Source: Verrucomicrobiota bacterium (GTDB taxonomy: Bacteria; Verrucomicrobiota; Verrucomicrobiia; Chthoniobacterales; UBA10450). Taken from it: a stretch of 34,530 bases of DNA. Under the pieces are notes generated by a model. The model was not told the origin of the DNA. It saw nothing but the letters and a program-made list of their open reading frames with translations, and searched no databases. The stretch is taken from positions 36,195 through 70,724 of the forward strand of contig QHOK01000030.1 of NCBI GenBank assembly GCA_003218755.1. Reading direction: 5' to 3'. Both the position numbers and the translations under genes were made by a program. Shown here piece after piece: positions 21,609-30,949 of this stretch; position 1 is the stretch's first letter, and every line of letters starts with the position of its first letter.

Positions 21609-23786
21609 ATGTCCGCTTTGCGCTCCACGCGTTCGGAAATTCTCGGCGCGGCAACAGCAGGGCTAGTCGTCGTATTCTTTTGCTTCATTCTTCTCTGGCA
21701 TGATCCGCTGGTTTTTTGGAATGATGATTATGAGTTGTCGATCTTGCCCGTGTTCGCCGATATGGCGCGCAGCTGGTCGGAGGGGCATTGGCCGATCCTG
21801 AGTCCGTATTCGTGGGTTTGCGGCAATCTTGCCGGCGAATTTCAATACGGCACCTTTTCCCTTTTTGTAAACGCGGCCGTTATTTTCATCTGGAAATTTC
21901 CGCTTACGTTTCCGCAGCAGGCCACTGCGCTTTCAATCATGCACCTTTTTGTGCTGGCGATGGGCGCATTTTTGCTCGCGCGTGACCGCCAACTTTCGAT
22001 TCCATTATCGATCTTCGTTGCACTTGTCGCCTCGCTAAACGGCTGGATCATCTGCTGGGGCGCGACCGATTGGTTCGGGGCCCTCGGTGCGTTCACGTGG
22101 CTGCCATGGGCGTGGTGGGGCGCGGGACGCGCGCTGGACCCGCGACGAACGAAATGGCGATTCCTCTGGCCAGCGCCGTTCGTTTACCTGCTCGTCACCG
22201 GCGGCTTTCCTTATACGGTTTTGATGTTGCTGCTGTTGATTGGCTTGCTTTTCATCAAGTCGTTAGTCCAAACCCGCAGCATCTTCTCGATCTCGCCGAT
22301 GCTTTTTGGTATCGCGCTCGGCTTTGGATTGTCCGCGCCAGCATGGCTTGCGGTTCTTGATCTCGTTCAAGGTTCAGCGCGCGAACTGCAGCCGCCGTCC
22401 GCGCACTGGCAATGGCTCGTTCCACCAGCGGCATTGCCGGGATTAATCCTTCCCTCGTGGACCGTGAACTGGACCGATTTCTCCTCGAAAAGCGTTCCGC
22501 ATACCGCAACGGAATTGGCGTGCGGCTTGGTTGCTCCCGGTGCGCTTGTTGCTGGCTTGGTCTGGCGCGTCCGCATGCTCATTACGCGACTCAAATGGGA
22601 GTTCGTCCTGCTTCTGATCGTGTTGTTGCTTTGCATGATTCCGACAGCTGGACTTTTCCGTTGGAGTTTTCGGTGGCTGCCGTTTTTTCATTTGGTCCTG
22701 GCAATTTGTGCCGCGGAGGTGCTGGAACAGCGGCCGGGATCACCGATCCCGGCTACAGCAGCGCTCGCTCTCACTGCACTGACAGCCCTAGCGATGCTAG
22801 TCTTGCATACCGCTGGCTCCTACGCTTTGCCGCTGACGTGGCTCTTACTCGGGCTCGCGGCGATTTGGTTACTTTCAGAGCTCTTGCTGCGTGATTCTGA
22901 ATTTCAAAAATGCGTGCCTGTCGTGATCGCGTTTTTAGCGCTGCTCGCTACATATCTCTGCATTCCGACAAACTGCGATGTGCCGAGATATAATTTTTCT
23001 CAAGAGCTGCTTAAACCTGAGCCGCTCGATCCGGAGCGCCTTTATCTAAGCATCTATCCGTGGGCAGAGCTAACGTATTGCATTGCAAATAAACCACAGC
23101 CGGTGGGCCAGGTTCTGCGCCCGGGAAGCACATCGATGTGGGCCGGACTGCATTTCATTAATGGCTACAGCCCAATCCGAGCCGCTGGCATGGCGCGCAA
23201 ATTTGCGACCACCATTCATGGTGAAATTAATCCAGATGTGGGAAGCTATTTGCTCAGTCAACAGGCTGGCAAGGATGGCGAACTGGCTTTGCTGGGTGTG
23301 GATGGAATTGTTGTTGCACGAGAATTAGACCTCACGCCCCAGCCGGGTTCCGGATGGGAAATGGTTGTTTCAACAGATGAAGGACGCGTCTTCCATCGAC
23401 ACGGTACGCCATTCGCGCGGGTGCGTTCAGTCACGTCAATCGATTCGCGGCCTAACGAACAATTTGCCTCGGCGACGATTTCAAAGATTACTGATTCGCG
23501 AAATTCGGTTGAAGTGGATGTCGATGTTCCGAGCGGTGATCGGCCCGCGCTGCTGACTTTTTCGCGGCCGTATTTTCGCGGCTACGAAGCGCGAGTCGGC
23601 GACCAAAAACTCGTCCTCACTTCTTATCGCGGCTTATTTCCGATTCTCGAAGTTCCACCCGGCGCACATGGCCGGCTGAGGCTCACCTATCGGCCGTATT
23701 GGCTAGTCTGGGGAGGCGCTGTAGCCGTGATTTGTGCGTTGGTGGTGGTTTTGAGCTTTCTTGCTGCGGTTAACCGACGCACATAA
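21609..23786 (+). CDS. Large integral membrane protein, YfhO/GT-C-like
   Basis: This 725-residue protein has roughly a dozen transmembrane segments in its first two-thirds, starting with LGAATAGLVVVFFCFILLW, and an early loop WNDDYELSILPVFADMARSW whose acidic residues recall the catalytic Asp loop of GT-C glycosyltransferases. A soluble periplasmic part follows (about residues 465-690) with VDVPSGDRPALLTFSRPYF and RGYEARVGDQ, a segment typical of YfhO-like proteins (Gly-Tyr-Glu-Ala region). A final membrane helix, VWGGAVAVICALVVVLSFLA, ends the protein. Such proteins are thought to modify surface glycans or lipids using lipid-linked sugars; the substrate is unknown. The start lies eight bases after the right heptamer array. 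Confidence 0.75.
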   Translation: MSALRSTRSEILGAATAGLVVVFFCFILLWHDPLVFWNDDYELSILPVFADMARSWSEGHWPILSPYSWVCGNLAGEFQYGTFSLFVNAAVIFIWKFPLTFPQQATALSIMHLFVLAMGAFLLARDRQLSIPLSIFVALVASLNGWIICWGATDWFGALGAFTWLPWAWWGAGRALDPRRTKWRFLWPAPFVYLLVTGGFPYTVLMLLLLIGLLFIKSLVQTRSIFSISPMLFGIALGFGLSAPAWLAVLDLVQGSARELQPPSAHWQWLVPPAALPGLILPSWTVNWTDFSSKSVPHTATELACGLVAPGALVAGLVWRVRMLITRLKWEFVLLLIVLLLCMIPTAGLFRWSFRWLPFFHLVLAICAAEVLEQRPGSPIPATAALALTALTALAMLVLHTAGSYALPLTWLLLGLAAIWLLSELLLRDSEFQKCVPVVIAFLALLATYLCIPTNCDVPRYNFSQELLKPEPLDPERLYLSIYPWAELTYCIANKPQPVGQVLRPGSTSMWAGLHFINGYSPIRAAGMARKFATTIHGEINPDVGSYLLSQQAGKDGELALLGVDGIVVARELDLTPQPGSGWEMVVSTDEGRVFHRHGTPFARVRSVTSIDSRPNEQFASATISKITDSRNSVEVDVDVPSGDRPALLTFSRPYFRGYEARVGDQKLVLTSYRGLFPILEVPPGAHGRLRLTYRPYWLVWGGAVAVICALVVVLSFLAAVNRRT

Positions 23787-23797
23787 CCGCGCCGCAG

Positions 23798-23908
23798 TTA
23801 TTTCTCTTTCAACCCGGAAACATTCAGCGTTCGAATTTTGCTGTGGTCCGCAGGAGCGTCGCCACTGAACGCGATCGATTCGGTTTCCGCACTTTGCAAA
23901 TCCCGCAT
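23798..23908 (-). CDS. Possible small protein or C-terminal gene remnant (36 aa)
   Basis: Between the membrane-protein gene and the E2 gene, the minus strand reads MRDLQSAETESIAFSGDAPA and continues to SGLKEK-stop. The composition looks protein-like rather than random. The same frame is open further upstream, where an in-frame TGA separates it from MQGAVWMPST. It could be a small gene downstream of the dehydrogenase operon or the tail of a decayed gene. I do not recognise a family. Confidence 0.3.
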   Translation of the reverse strand: MRDLQSAETESIAFSGDAPADHSKIRTLNVSGLKEK

Positions 23909-23974
23909 GAATGATGAGGCGTGATCTCACGTGGACGGCATCCAGACGGCGCCTTGCATGATGTGGGACGCGCG

Positions 23975-25198
23975 TCATAGTTTTTTGGGATTTTCCAAGA
24001 GTTCGATCACGCGTTTGAGCAAACGACCGGCGCCACCCCCGTCGATGCTGCGATGATCAAAGCTTAGGGTGATCTGGGCCTCGGTTTTGGGAACAAATTC
24101 CTTTTTTTCTTCGTCCCACGAGGGAACCTTTTTCCCGAATCCGAGGCCGAGCAGCAATGTCTGATCTGGCAGAGGAATAGGAGTGCCCCATTCCATTCCG
24201 AAAGTGCCGAAGTTTGAAACGGTCGCAATGCCGCCGGCTTGCATGTCTGGTGAAATCCGCCGCTGCCGCGCGAGATCGACGAGTTCCTTGTATTTTGTCG
24301 TAAGATCCGCAAGCGACGTTTTGTCTGCGCCGCGAATCACCGGCACCATGATTCCGTCCTCCGCTTCAACTGCGATCCCAATGTCAATGGAGTTCGATTG
24401 CACTACGCGGTTGCCGATCAATTTCGCGGCTGCGCCCGGATTCTCCGCGAGTGCGAGAGCGAGCGAGCGCAGCGCGTAAAGACCGGGGCCAGGCTTTGGA
24501 TCTCGCGATTGCCGGTCTTGCAACACCGGATCGAGATTTACCGACGACCCGATGGTCGAAAGCGGGCGCGTCCAACTGCGTCGCATTGCGTCGGCGACGC
24601 CCGCGCGAATAGCGGAAGCTTCGTGCGCGGTTTGGTTCTCAATTTTGTGCAGAAAATTTTCGAGGTCTTTAATGGTGACGCGATTGCCTGCTCCAGTACC
24701 CATGATGCCGGCGAGATCAGCATTCGTTAACTGCAATTCGGCCATTCGCGCGCGGACGCGCGGTGACATGAAAGCCGCTCCCTTCGTAACCGCAGGAACG
24801 GGCAGGCCGCCCACCCGTGCGCCTTCGCCATCGCTCGCGGCGATCTTTCGCTCGAGTGCAGGAGCGACTTCCTGATCGGCGCGCGCGGGAATTTCTTCAG
24901 CAACTTCTCGCTGCGGACGGGGAGGCGCTTGCTTTGCGAATCGCGCTGCGTCTGCCTCGCTTGCTTCCACATACCCAAGCACTGCGCCAACTGGGTAAGT
25001 TTCCTTTAGCTGGACAGTGATCCTGTCGATTTTGCCTTTGCATGGCGTGGTCACACCCATCACCGCCTTGTTGGTCTCGACATCGATAATTTCCTGATCA
25101 TCCACCACTTCGTCACCGGGCTTTACTTTAATATCGACAATGGTCGCTTCGGCGATCGATTCGCCTAACTGCGGCATGATGATTGGAACTTGCGGCAT
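23975..25198 (-). CDS. 2-oxoacid dehydrogenase complex, dihydrolipoamide acyltransferase (E2)
   Basis: E2 forms the core of a 2-oxoacid dehydrogenase complex and transfers the acyl group from lipoyl-lysine to CoA. One lipoyl domain is at the N-terminus, with DVETNKAVMGV around lipoylated Lys44. A peripheral-subunit-binding domain follows (SPRVRARMAELQLTNADLAG), then a Gln/Ser/Asp linker and the acyltransferase domain with FDHRSIDGGGAG (HxxxDG catalytic motif) at the C-terminus. At 407 residues it has the usual one-lipoyl-domain size. ATG 25198 (MPQVPIIMPQLGESI) is the natural start; the track start at 25270 runs into the E1 beta gene. The five-base gap to E1 beta supports an operon. The substrate (pyruvate, branched-chain or acetoin) is undecided. 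Confidence 0.93.
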   Translation of the reverse strand: MPQVPIIMPQLGESIAEATIVDIKVKPGDEVVDDQEIIDVETNKAVMGVTTPCKGKIDRITVQLKETYPVGAVLGYVEASEADAARFAKQAPPRPQREVAEEIPARADQEVAPALERKIAASDGEGARVGGLPVPAVTKGAAFMSPRVRARMAELQLTNADLAGIMGTGAGNRVTIKDLENFLHKIENQTAHEASAIRAGVADAMRRSWTRPLSTIGSSVNLDPVLQDRQSRDPKPGPGLYALRSLALALAENPGAAAKLIGNRVVQSNSIDIGIAVEAEDGIMVPVIRGADKTSLADLTTKYKELVDLARQRRISPDMQAGGIATVSNFGTFGMEWGTPIPLPDQTLLLGLGFGKKVPSWDEEKKEFVPKTEAQITLSFDHRSIDGGGAGRLLKRVIELLENPKKL

Positions 25199-25203
25199 AG
25201 ATT

Positions 25204-26172
25204 CTATTCTCGCAGCAGTGCGCGAGCTTTGGCTGCGATATTTTGTGCGTTCGGTCGATGCGCGCTCCACAGGTTTGGGTGATATGGAATCGGAGTGTCT
25301 TTAGCGTTGAGACGTTGCGGCGCTGCGTCGAGCAGATGAAAGCCCTGACTCGTGACGCGCGCGATCACTTCCGCAGTCGCGCCGCCCCACGGAAACGACT
25401 CGCCGGCGCACAGCAAACGTCCGGTGCGCGCGACGGATGCCAGCACGGTATCAGCGTCGAGCGGTTTAACGGTGCGCAGGTCAACAACTTCAGCTTCGAA
25501 ACCTTCACGCGCGAGTTCCTCCGCCGCCGCGAGAGATTCCTGCATCATTGCGCTGTAGCTCACGATGGTGAGATCGCGTCCCTCCCGCGCAATACGCGCC
25601 CGGCCAGTCGGCAACCCTTTTTCCGGTAATTTGTCGGCCTTGAGGTGGTAGTAGAGGTATTTGTGTTCGCAGTAGATGACGGGATCGTCGATCGCCACAG
25701 CTTCTATTAACATCGTGTAGGCGTCTTCCACTGTCGCCGGCGTCATCACGATCAGTCCGGGATAATGCGCGTAAATCGATTCCATCGATTGACTGTGGAA
25801 CGGCCCACTGCCTTTTGTCCCACCGGAAGGCAGACGAATCGTGATGGGGACGGGCACATTTGTCCGCCAGTAATGAGTGCCGGCATTGTTTAGAATTTGA
25901 TTGAGCGCGATGCTTGAGAAATCGGCAAACTGCATTTCGACAATCGGCCGCATTCCTTGGATGGCGGCGCCAATCGCGGTCCCGACGATGGCGTCTTCGC
26001 TGATCGGCGTGTTCAATACGCGCCCGGGAAATTCCTTTGCCAGACCTTTCGTCGCTTTAAACGCGCCGCCGAACGTGCCGCCGACGTCCTGCCCGTAAAT
26101 GAAAACGCGCTCGTCGACGCGAAGTAATTTTGCCTGTGCCTCCCGGATCGCTTCGAGATACGTGATGCTCAT
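25204..26172 (-). CDS. 2-oxoacid dehydrogenase E1 component, beta subunit
   Basis: The beta subunit pairs with E1 alpha in thiamine-diphosphate-dependent decarboxylation. Family segments are YLEAIREAQAKLLRVDERVF, YGQDVGGTFGGAFKATKGL, PISEDAIVGTAIGAA (with the Glu that activates the thiazolium/pyrimidine), VEMQFADFSSIALNQI, and the C-terminal transketolase domain DLTIVSYSAMMQESL and AEVVDLRTVKPLD. ATG 26172 starts MSITYLEAIREAQ and overlaps the E1 alpha stop codon by four bases (ATGA). Length (322 residues) is normal for the family. Confidence 0.94.
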   Translation of the reverse strand: MSITYLEAIREAQAKLLRVDERVFIYGQDVGGTFGGAFKATKGLAKEFPGRVLNTPISEDAIVGTAIGAAIQGMRPIVEMQFADFSSIALNQILNNAGTHYWRTNVPVPITIRLPSGGTKGSGPFHSQSMESIYAHYPGLIVMTPATVEDAYTMLIEAVAIDDPVIYCEHKYLYYHLKADKLPEKGLPTGRARIAREGRDLTIVSYSAMMQESLAAAEELAREGFEAEVVDLRTVKPLDADTVLASVARTGRLLCAGESFPWGGATAEVIARVTSQGFHLLDAAPQRLNAKDTPIPYHPNLWSAHRPNAQNIAAKARALLRE

Positions 26173-27203
26173 TCGAAGGAATCGACAAGATCGCGTGTCG
26201 ATAATGCGCACCAATCTTCTTTATCGCCTTCGGGTGCGGGTTCCTTTTGCGCGTCGGCAATTGCCTCGTCTACCTGCGCCGCGGCCTTTTTGCGCCACTC
26301 GGCCAGTGTCTCCGCGTCCACCAAGTTAAGATCAATGATCGTCTGCTCCGCGACCTTCAAACAATCACGCGCAAACGGTTGCCGTTTAATCTCTTCTGTC
26401 ACGTAGCTTGCATCATCGTGTTCGCCATGACCGGACAGGCGCAAGACGGATGCAACGACCAACTGCGGCGGTCGCCCAGCGCGCGCACGTTTCACCGCGC
26501 CACCGATCACGTCCAAGCACGTGCCGAGATCGGTTCCGTCAAGACTGTAACCTTCAAACCCGTAACCGATCGCCCGATCAACCAAATCATGACACGCGAA
26601 CTCGCGGTCGTTAGGGGTTGAGTAAGCATAATGATTGTTTGTGGCGACGACCACGAGCGGCACTTGTTCCACTGCGGCAATATTCATTCCCTCGTGCAAC
26701 GAACCGGTCTGCATCCCGCCTTCGCCGATGCACGCCAGTCCAACAAAGTTTTTCTCGCCTTTAAATCGTTTCGCCATCAACGTGCCCACTGTGACCGAAA
26801 TCATCGCCCCGAGGTGGCTGATCATTGCGAGTTCGTTCTTACGCGGATGACCTCGATGAATGTTGCCGTCGCGCCCGCGCATCGGCCCCAGGCGCGAGCC
26901 CAGATAGGTGCGCGTCACATCAATCAGCGGTTCGCCGAAGGCAGATCGCCCCGCCTGGTCGCGAATCAATGGCGCGAAGATGTCGCCTTGTTGCAAAAAC
27001 AACCCGCATGCGACGCTGACTGCCTCCTGGCCTTTACCGATATAGACTCCGCCCGTGATCAATCCGCCGCGATAGAGACTAACGAGCTTTTCCTCAAGCG
27101 TGCGCGTCAGCAGCATCCAGCGGAATGCCTCAAGGAAACGGTCGTGCGGCGGCGCGGTCTTTTTTGTTTTTGATTTCGCGGTGCGCTGCGCCGTCTGAAG
27201 CAT
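26169..27203 (-). CDS. 2-oxoacid dehydrogenase E1 component, alpha subunit
   Basis: The alpha subunit binds thiamine diphosphate and magnesium. Recognisable segments are FRWMLLTRTLEEKLVSLYRG, ITGGVYIGKGQEAVSVA, RGRDGNIHRGHP, the cofactor motif CIGEGGMQTGSLHEGMN ending in VVVATNN, and SGHGEHDDASYV (phosphorylation-loop region). The cofactor motif reads GEG rather than the usual GDG, replacing the magnesium-ligand Asp by Glu. The N-terminus is basic and disordered-looking. It is first in the E1 alpha - E1 beta - E2 operon; no lipoamide dehydrogenase (E3) gene is in the window. Confidence 0.93.
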   Translation of the reverse strand: MLQTAQRTAKSKTKKTAPPHDRFLEAFRWMLLTRTLEEKLVSLYRGGLITGGVYIGKGQEAVSVACGLFLQQGDIFAPLIRDQAGRSAFGEPLIDVTRTYLGSRLGPMRGRDGNIHRGHPRKNELAMISHLGAMISVTVGTLMAKRFKGEKNFVGLACIGEGGMQTGSLHEGMNIAAVEQVPLVVVATNNHYAYSTPNDREFACHDLVDRAIGYGFEGYSLDGTDLGTCLDVIGGAVKRARAGRPPQLVVASVLRLSGHGEHDDASYVTEEIKRQPFARDCLKVAEQTIIDLNLVDAETLAEWRKKAAAQVDEAIADAQKEPAPEGDKEDWCALSTRDLVDSFE

Positions 27204-27270
27204 CCAGCAATTTTACGCGAGATCGACGATCGCGCGCAAAAATTTTTTGGCGCTCGAATTACACAGGTGG

Positions 27271-27292
27271 AACGCGTTGTCCTCAACGCGTT
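27271..27292. terminator. Perfect hairpin between smc and the E1 alpha gene
   Basis: AACGCGTTG and CAACGCGTT form a perfect 9-bp stem with a TCCT loop, 55 bases past the smc stop codon on the minus strand. It may end smc transcription. No T tract follows on the minus strand, so a REP-like repeat is also possible. Confidence 0.5.
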
Positions 27293-27346
27293 GGGGAAAG
27301 ACTCGCCCGTGCCGCCGCCCTATCTTCTCTGGAGAACCCGATCCAT

Positions 27347-30300
27347 CTATCGGGTCGCCAGCGCGAGGCGCTGTTGTCTGGAGTTCTGTTCGCCTCCGTT
27401 GGAGGTTATTTCAGTTGAAACTTGCCTGGGCGGAGTCAGCTTCATTCCAACCAGCCTGCTCACACCACGTTCTTCCATTGTCACGCCGTAAAGAACATCG
27501 GCTTTGGCAATGGTGCGTTTGTTGTGTGTGATAATGATGAACTGGCTCTGTTCTACGAAACGCTCCAGCACTCGGATAAAACGGTTAATGTTGCCTTCGT
27601 CCATTGCCGCATCCACTTCGTCCAGAATGCAGAACGGGCTCGGTCGCACCATATAGATGGCGAACAATAACGCCACCGCGACCATGGAGCGTTCGCCTCC
27701 ACTCAGCAGCGAGATGCTTTGCAGGTGTTTGCCAGGAGGCTTGGCGGTGATTTCGATTCCGCAGTTAAGCGGGTCGTTCTCATCCAGCAACGACAAGTCC
27801 GCGCGCCCGCCGCCGAAGAGTTCCGCGAACATTTCGCGGAAGTTGGTTCGCACCTCGGCAAAGGTTTCGCTAAACAACTTTCTGGTGGTGGAGTTGATCT
27901 GCGCAATCACATCGAGCAACTCGCGACGCGATACCGTCAGATCGTTGTTTTGGTTTTCGAGAAAACGATGACGTTCTTCGAGCTCATCGTACTCATGAAC
28001 GGCATCGAGGTTCACCGGGCCCATGTTATCGAGCTGCCGGGTGAGATCCTCGATGAGCTTTTCTACGTCTGAAGAAGCGAGCTCCGGGGAGCCGGGCGTC
28101 GCAGGAGCTCCGCCCTCCACCTTTTCACTCCGCTTCATTTGAGCGCTCAGGGTCTTCTCGAACGCCGCGTGATCCGCCGCGAAGGCGCGAAGATCGACGT
28201 GGTACTTGCGCGAAATATCATCGGCCAGATTGTTGATCTTCATTTCCAATTGCGACTCGCGCACTTGCCGCTGAGCGCGGCGGTCCTGCAATTCGCCTAA
28301 CGAATTGCGCAGACGTCGCAATTCGGTTTCGCTATTGGAAATCTCGCCGAGCCGTGTGGCGCGTTGCTCGGCAATTTTCAAGGCATTCGCTTCTGCTTCC
28401 TCACGCTGCGAGGTCTGGTCTCTAATCAATGCTTCCGATTCACGCGATTCCTCAGCCTGTGTGGCCAATTTTTCTTCGTAGATCTCAATATCCGCCTTTC
28501 GCACAGCAATCAGCTCGACCAGCTCGGCATCACGAGCGCTCATGGGTTCGCGTTGCGCGATCAAATTTTCATGGCGTTGACGCTCGGTCGCGACGGTCAG
28601 CCGCAGTTGATTAATTTTTTCAGTCAGCTGTTCCTCCCCAGACGTGGCCTGTTTCTGCGCAACTTCGAATGTGGCCAACTCGGTCTGCTCTTTTACGAGT
28701 TGATTGCGCACCGTTTGAAGTTCGCGCTCCAGCTGTGCGACCCGTTCGTCGGCCGCGGCTAACTGACGCTCCAGCGCAATTTTCTCCGTTTGCAAATTCT
28801 CGATCTTACGGTGGGCCTCACTGAATTCGCCCTGGAGCCGGGATGCGATTTCGAGCGCGGTTTTCGCCTCGTCGCGTCTGGCGCAAAGTGAATCGCGCTC
28901 CTTGGCCAGTGCCGCTTCTTGTTTCGCGAGGTTGTCGATTTGCGCCTTGCGCTCCAGCAAAGAGACCGCGCGTACTTCACTACTGCCGCCAAAGACGATC
29001 CCTTCCGTGGAAATAAATTCGCCGGCAAGCGTGGCCATCGCCAGCGTAGGCTCGTGCCTTTTGCACTCGAGCGCGTGTTGCAACTCGGAAAAGATGACGA
29101 CGTTGCCGAGCAATTGCCTCACGAGTGGCTCGAGCGATGGCGGCACGATCAGTTTATCAGTGGCCCAGTCGAGTGCGTCTTTCGGCAGAACTCTTCGGAC
29201 TGATTGCTCTGCAGGCGGTATTAGTTGCGGAATGAGTAGTGCAGCCTGTCCGAGCTTCTTCTTCTTGAGTCGCGCAATGATTTCGGAAGCAACGTTCGCA
29301 TCTTTCAAAACGATGGCGTGTAAATTTCGGCCGAGTGCAGCTTCGACGGCCGGAATGAATTTTGGATCGACATCCAGTTGCGCAACAAGTGAACCGGCAA
29401 TCGCCTCGTGGAACTTTTCGGAACCGTCCACGCCTTTGAGCACAGCTTGCGAACCTTGCGCGAACCCTTCACCCTGTTCGTCGAGCTGGCGCAAAACGTC
29501 CAATCGGGATCCTTTTTCGGCGAGTGTGCGCTCAACCGCAGCAAGATTTTGTTCTACTTTGGAGAGTAGTTCCTCTTTCTCTCGCACGCTGGCCTCGACA
29601 TCAATTGCTTCGCGCTGGTTCGCTTGGAGTGAGACAGCGATTTGCTTAACGAGTTTCTTACGCCCTTCGATTGATGTCTGAATTTCCTTGGTAAGTTGTG
29701 CGATTTGAGCGCGGCTCAATTCGCGGCGCGTTTTCGTTCCGGAGAGTTCCTCTTCAAACGTCGAGATTCGGCCTTCAGACTTGGAAAGATCGAGTTGCAA
29801 CTCCTGCAACCGCATCGCGCGCTTGGGGCGATTTTTTTGCATTTCTCCGAACAGACTCGTGAGCTCGGCCAGCTCGGCTTGTTTTTCTTTCAGGTGCCTC
29901 TCGATTTCTGCGATCGAGTTGTTGGTTTGCTCGATCTCAGCGACCTGCTGTTTGCGTTTCTTTTCAGCCTCGGCGATGTCGCGCCGCGCGCGTTCAATGA
30001 GCTCAGCGAGCTCTTTAGCGCGCTGCCGGTTGAACTCAATGCGGCTGCGGTGCGCGGCGATTTCGCTCTCCAGTCGCTGCACTTCCGCACGCGAATCAGC
30101 GATCTCGATGTCAATCTTGTCCAGTGTACGGCGTTCTTCTGCGAGCGCATTTTCGGTTTTGTCGATTTTCGCGCGTGTGGCATGCTCGGACTCGGTGAGG
30201 CGCTCAAGTTCTTCGCGGCAGGCGGCGAGATCGCGCTCCAGCGAAGCAAGCTGTTTGCGCGCCTGATGGGTTTCGAGCACCCGCAGGTCGGCGTGCAAAG

Positions 30301-30949
30301 CCTGGTAGCGGCGAGCTTTGCCTGCCTGTCGCTGCAACGAACCGATTTGACGTTTTACCTCTTTGATGATGTCGCCAATACGCAGAAGATTTGCCTCGGT
30401 GGCTTCCAGCTTGCGGAGTGCTTCGCGCTTTTGCGCCTTGTATTTTGTGATTCCGGCCGCTTCCTCGAAAACTGTGCGGCGATCTTCCGGACGCGAACTC
30501 AGGATCATGTCGATCTTGCCCTGCTCCATCATCGAGTAAGCGGCCCGTGCGATTCCGGTGTCGGCAAAGAGATTTTGAATGTCACGGAGACGGCAGGACG
30601 TTTTGTTTAGCAGGTATTCGGAGTTGCCATCACGATAGACGCGTCGCGTGACGCGCACTTCGTGCCACTCGATTCCCAACTCTTCAGCACAATCCGTGAA
30701 CGTAAGTGACACCTCCGCAAATCCTACTGGTTTGCGTGTCTCCGCGCCGTTAAAGATGACGTCCGCCATTTCGTCGCCCCGGAGCGACTTGGCAGATTGC
30801 TCACCAAGCGCCCAGCGGACGGCATCAAGAACATTGGATTTTCCACAGCCGTTCGGCCCGACAATAGCGGTGGTGCCCTCGTGAAAATTAAAAATCGTTT
30901 TGTCGGCAAACGACTTGAAGCCGAGTAGCTCGAGCGATTGTAGATGCAT
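27347..30949 (-). CDS. smc: Chromosome segregation protein SMC
   Basis: SMC is the condensin ATPase that organises and separates chromosomes, working with ScpA and ScpB. The 1200-residue protein shows the complete layout: N-terminal ATPase head with Walker A IVGPNGCGKSNVLDAV, long coiled coil (about 170-500), a hinge (EGFAQGSQAVLKGVDGSEKF through AALGRNLHAIVL), a second coiled coil, and a C-terminal head with signature LLSGGERSMVAVALLFAIY and Walker B FCILDEVDAAMD. ATG 30949 (MHLQSLELLGFKSFAD) is the typical SMC start; the track start adds 11 residues. It is preceded by about 500 bases without a gene. The C-terminal tail after LVGMKL is long and Gln/Ser-rich. Confidence 0.96.
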   Translation of the reverse strand: MHLQSLELLGFKSFADKTIFNFHEGTTAIVGPNGCGKSNVLDAVRWALGEQSAKSLRGDEMADVIFNGAETRKPVGFAEVSLTFTDCAEELGIEWHEVRVTRRVYRDGNSEYLLNKTSCRLRDIQNLFADTGIARAAYSMMEQGKIDMILSSRPEDRRTVFEEAAGITKYKAQKREALRKLEATEANLLRIGDIIKEVKRQIGSLQRQAGKARRYQALHADLRVLETHQARKQLASLERDLAACREELERLTESEHATRAKIDKTENALAEERRTLDKIDIEIADSRAEVQRLESEIAAHRSRIEFNRQRAKELAELIERARRDIAEAEKKRKQQVAEIEQTNNSIAEIERHLKEKQAELAELTSLFGEMQKNRPKRAMRLQELQLDLSKSEGRISTFEEELSGTKTRRELSRAQIAQLTKEIQTSIEGRKKLVKQIAVSLQANQREAIDVEASVREKEELLSKVEQNLAAVERTLAEKGSRLDVLRQLDEQGEGFAQGSQAVLKGVDGSEKFHEAIAGSLVAQLDVDPKFIPAVEAALGRNLHAIVLKDANVASEIIARLKKKKLGQAALLIPQLIPPAEQSVRRVLPKDALDWATDKLIVPPSLEPLVRQLLGNVVIFSELQHALECKRHEPTLAMATLAGEFISTEGIVFGGSSEVRAVSLLERKAQIDNLAKQEAALAKERDSLCARRDEAKTALEIASRLQGEFSEAHRKIENLQTEKIALERQLAAADERVAQLERELQTVRNQLVKEQTELATFEVAQKQATSGEEQLTEKINQLRLTVATERQRHENLIAQREPMSARDAELVELIAVRKADIEIYEEKLATQAEESRESEALIRDQTSQREEAEANALKIAEQRATRLGEISNSETELRRLRNSLGELQDRRAQRQVRESQLEMKINNLADDISRKYHVDLRAFAADHAAFEKTLSAQMKRSEKVEGGAPATPGSPELASSDVEKLIEDLTRQLDNMGPVNLDAVHEYDELEERHRFLENQNNDLTVSRRELLDVIAQINSTTRKLFSETFAEVRTNFREMFAELFGGGRADLSLLDENDPLNCGIEITAKPPGKHLQSISLLSGGERSMVAVALLFAIYMVRPSPFCILDEVDAAMDEGNINRFIRVLERFVEQSQFIIITHNKRTIAKADVLYGVTMEERGVSRLVGMKLTPPRQVSTEITSNGGEQNSRQQRLALATR

